Part shown: positions 63,039-64,000 of the stretch, piece after piece
How positions within the stretch are numbered: position 1 is the first letter of the stretch
Layout of the letters: every line of letters starts with the position of its first letter
Assembly: GCF_022369515.1 (NCBI RefSeq)
Contig: NZ_CP059724.1
Span: forward strand, 806,001-870,000
Origin: Paenibacillus sp. 19GGS1-52
GTDB lineage: Bacteria > Bacillota > Bacilli > Paenibacillales > Paenibacillaceae
Reading direction: 5' to 3'
DNA: 64,000 bases
The notes under the pieces: model-generated
The model's input: the letters and a program-made list of their open reading frames with translations, nothing else
What the model was told of the DNA's origin: nothing
Databases searched by the model: none
Position numbers and translations under genes: made by a program

Positions 63039-64000
63039 TTAGAGTTTGTCAGTTTTTATGACAAAGCTTTGCTCGAGTTTCCACAAGCCATCTGCTGATT
63101 TCTTCAGTGTACTAACGATTATGGAACGATTATCTTGAAATTCGGGACCTTTAAGTTTCTTCGTTGTCTGAACAACATACACAGCCGCGGTATCCTCTGT
63201 ATAATTAATGATTTTGGTGGATTCAGTGGTGAATAACAAATCGTAGGTGTTGAAAATTTGACTGTAGGCCTGTTTATTCTGTTCCTGGACGAGCGCTTCT
63301 CCATCAATTGTTGCTAATACACCATCCAGATTTTCTTCATTTGTATATTTCGTGTTGGCTGCAAGCATGGATAATATTTGGTTCTCCTCAGTCTTCGGAA
63401 TGGAAATATCGGCGGATAATATTCCCTCAGGGAGCGTGTACTGGATCGCGTTAATTTGCAAATTGCTGATTTTCCAGCCAGTCCCACTTACATCTTTGGT
63501 TAGCCCATATACATAATCCGCTGTGTTGTCCAGCATGAAAGGGCCACTGATCCGTTTGGTAGTTTCAACAGTATGCACCGTTGCTTCCTTGGGTTGCAGG
63601 TCAATAATCTCTAATTGCTTTATCGACGAAGTGAGATCGAATGCCTCCATTTGACTCTTTATTTGCGGGCCAATCCCGGCAAGTGGAGATTGTGGATCAA
63701 TAAGAGCCATGAATCCGTCGTAGTTCTCATTATTGGAATAGGTAATGTATTTTTCAAAAAAAGAATTGATTTCTTTCGGATCAACGCTGGCCTGCAACAC
63801 ATTAATAGCAACGGCTTGTTGCTTCGCATCCCAACTGATTTCGTTCCCCGTCGCTTCGCCCACAAATCGCAGGGGAATGTAAGTGGCATTATCAATCACT
63901 TTTGGAGCAAGGGTTAGCTGCTTAACGACACCATTGATGCTGGCCTGTTTGCTGCCAATTCGCAGTTTAATGACGAGGCCCGCTTTGGTACCTGTAATAG
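63039..64000 (-). CDS. Stalk-domain (copper amine oxidase N-like) protein with two NTF2-like repeats, 5' end missing
   Basis: The frame is open from the right window edge, so the true start lies beyond 64000; a GTG at 63899 is internal. The visible part begins ITGTKAGLVIKLRIGSKQAS and IDNATYIPLRFVGEATGNEISWD, the stalk domain common on Paenibacillus surface proteins. Two related domains follow, each with (Y/N)xxNEENxDGxxAxID and a second half VQTTKKLKGPEFQDNR or VETTKRISGPFMLDNT. They look like a duplicated NTF2/SnoaL fold. Probably exported; function unknown. Confidence 0.8.
   Translation of the reverse strand, partial: ITGTKAGLVIKLRIGSKQASINGVVKQLTLAPKVIDNATYIPLRFVGEATGNEISWDAKQQAVAINVLQASVDPKEINSFFEKYITYSNNENYDGFMALIDPQSPLAGIGPQIKSQMEAFDLTSSIKQLEIIDLQPKEATVHTVETTKRISGPFMLDNTADYVYGLTKDVSGTGWKISNLQINAIQYTLPEGILSADISIPKTEENQILSMLAANTKYTNEENLDGVLATIDGEALVQEQNKQAYSQIFNTYDLLFTTESTKIINYTEDTAAVYVVQTTKKLKGPEFQDNRSIIVSTLKKSADGLWKLEQSFVIKTDKL

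Overview
The window looks like chromosomal DNA of a Paenibacillus-type Firmicute. The evidence is strong AGGAGG-type ribosome sites, frequent GTG/TTG starts, an arginine cluster in the order argCJB-argDF-argG-argH, an ftsEX-M23-ctpB-minJ-like division block like that of Bacillus, YesM/YesN-type sensors beside LplB/YtcP-type sugar permeases, and stalk-domain and Ig-like surface proteins. No tRNA, rRNA, CRISPR, insertion sequence or prophage was seen. The genus is an inference from gene content.

Layout. (1) 1-2400: a terminator, a long imperfect palindrome, prfB with its programmed +1 frameshift, and a YitT-type membrane protein. (2) 2400-11700: all seven genes from N-acetylglutamate to arginine, with an ARG-box-like site over the argC promoter and two copies of a four-hairpin repeat in the gaps. 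(3) 11700-14100: divergent MarR regulator and short-chain dehydrogenase, then an esterase. (4) 14200-29600: a type IV pilus locus. Three pilin-like genes (two pseudopilins and a long PilX-like protein) are followed by a convergent 1486-residue surface protein and then pilB-pilT-pilC-pilin-prepilin peptidase-pilMN fusion-pilO. (5) 29700-32500: an IseA-like secreted protein, a CBS-domain protein and a VanW/G5 protein. (6) 32700-39000: ftsE, ftsX, a coiled-coil M23 peptidase, ctpB and a MinJ-like PDZ membrane protein. (7) 39100-45400: a NarL/DesK-type two-component pair divergent from an ABC-2 exporter, an interrupted small gene and a rhamnose mutarotase. (8) 45500-52000: a cation/proton antiporter, a TetR regulator, a glycosyltransferase and an RND exporter. 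(9) 52000-59900, minus strand: a sugar uptake operon (lipoprotein and two permeases) with its YesM/YesN sensor pair and cre-like sites, and a small membrane protein. (10) 60000-64000, minus strand: a second ABC-2 export system and a truncated stalk-domain protein.

Gene sets that work together. The arginine genes form a full pathway. The pilus genes supply motor, retraction ATPase, platform, alignment proteins, major and minor pilins and peptidase. No secretin is present, as expected for a single-membrane cell. FtsEX lies directly upstream of a peptidoglycan peptidase whose metal ligands are intact.

The most unusual signals are repeats. A four-hairpin element occurs three times with identical 51-62-51 base spacing (5851, 8494, 37385), always in the same orientation as the flanking genes. 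A second hairpin family occurs four times downstream of genes. Two further large palindromes occur once each. The pilus locus with its very large convergent beta-rich protein is the best candidate for a little-described protein system.
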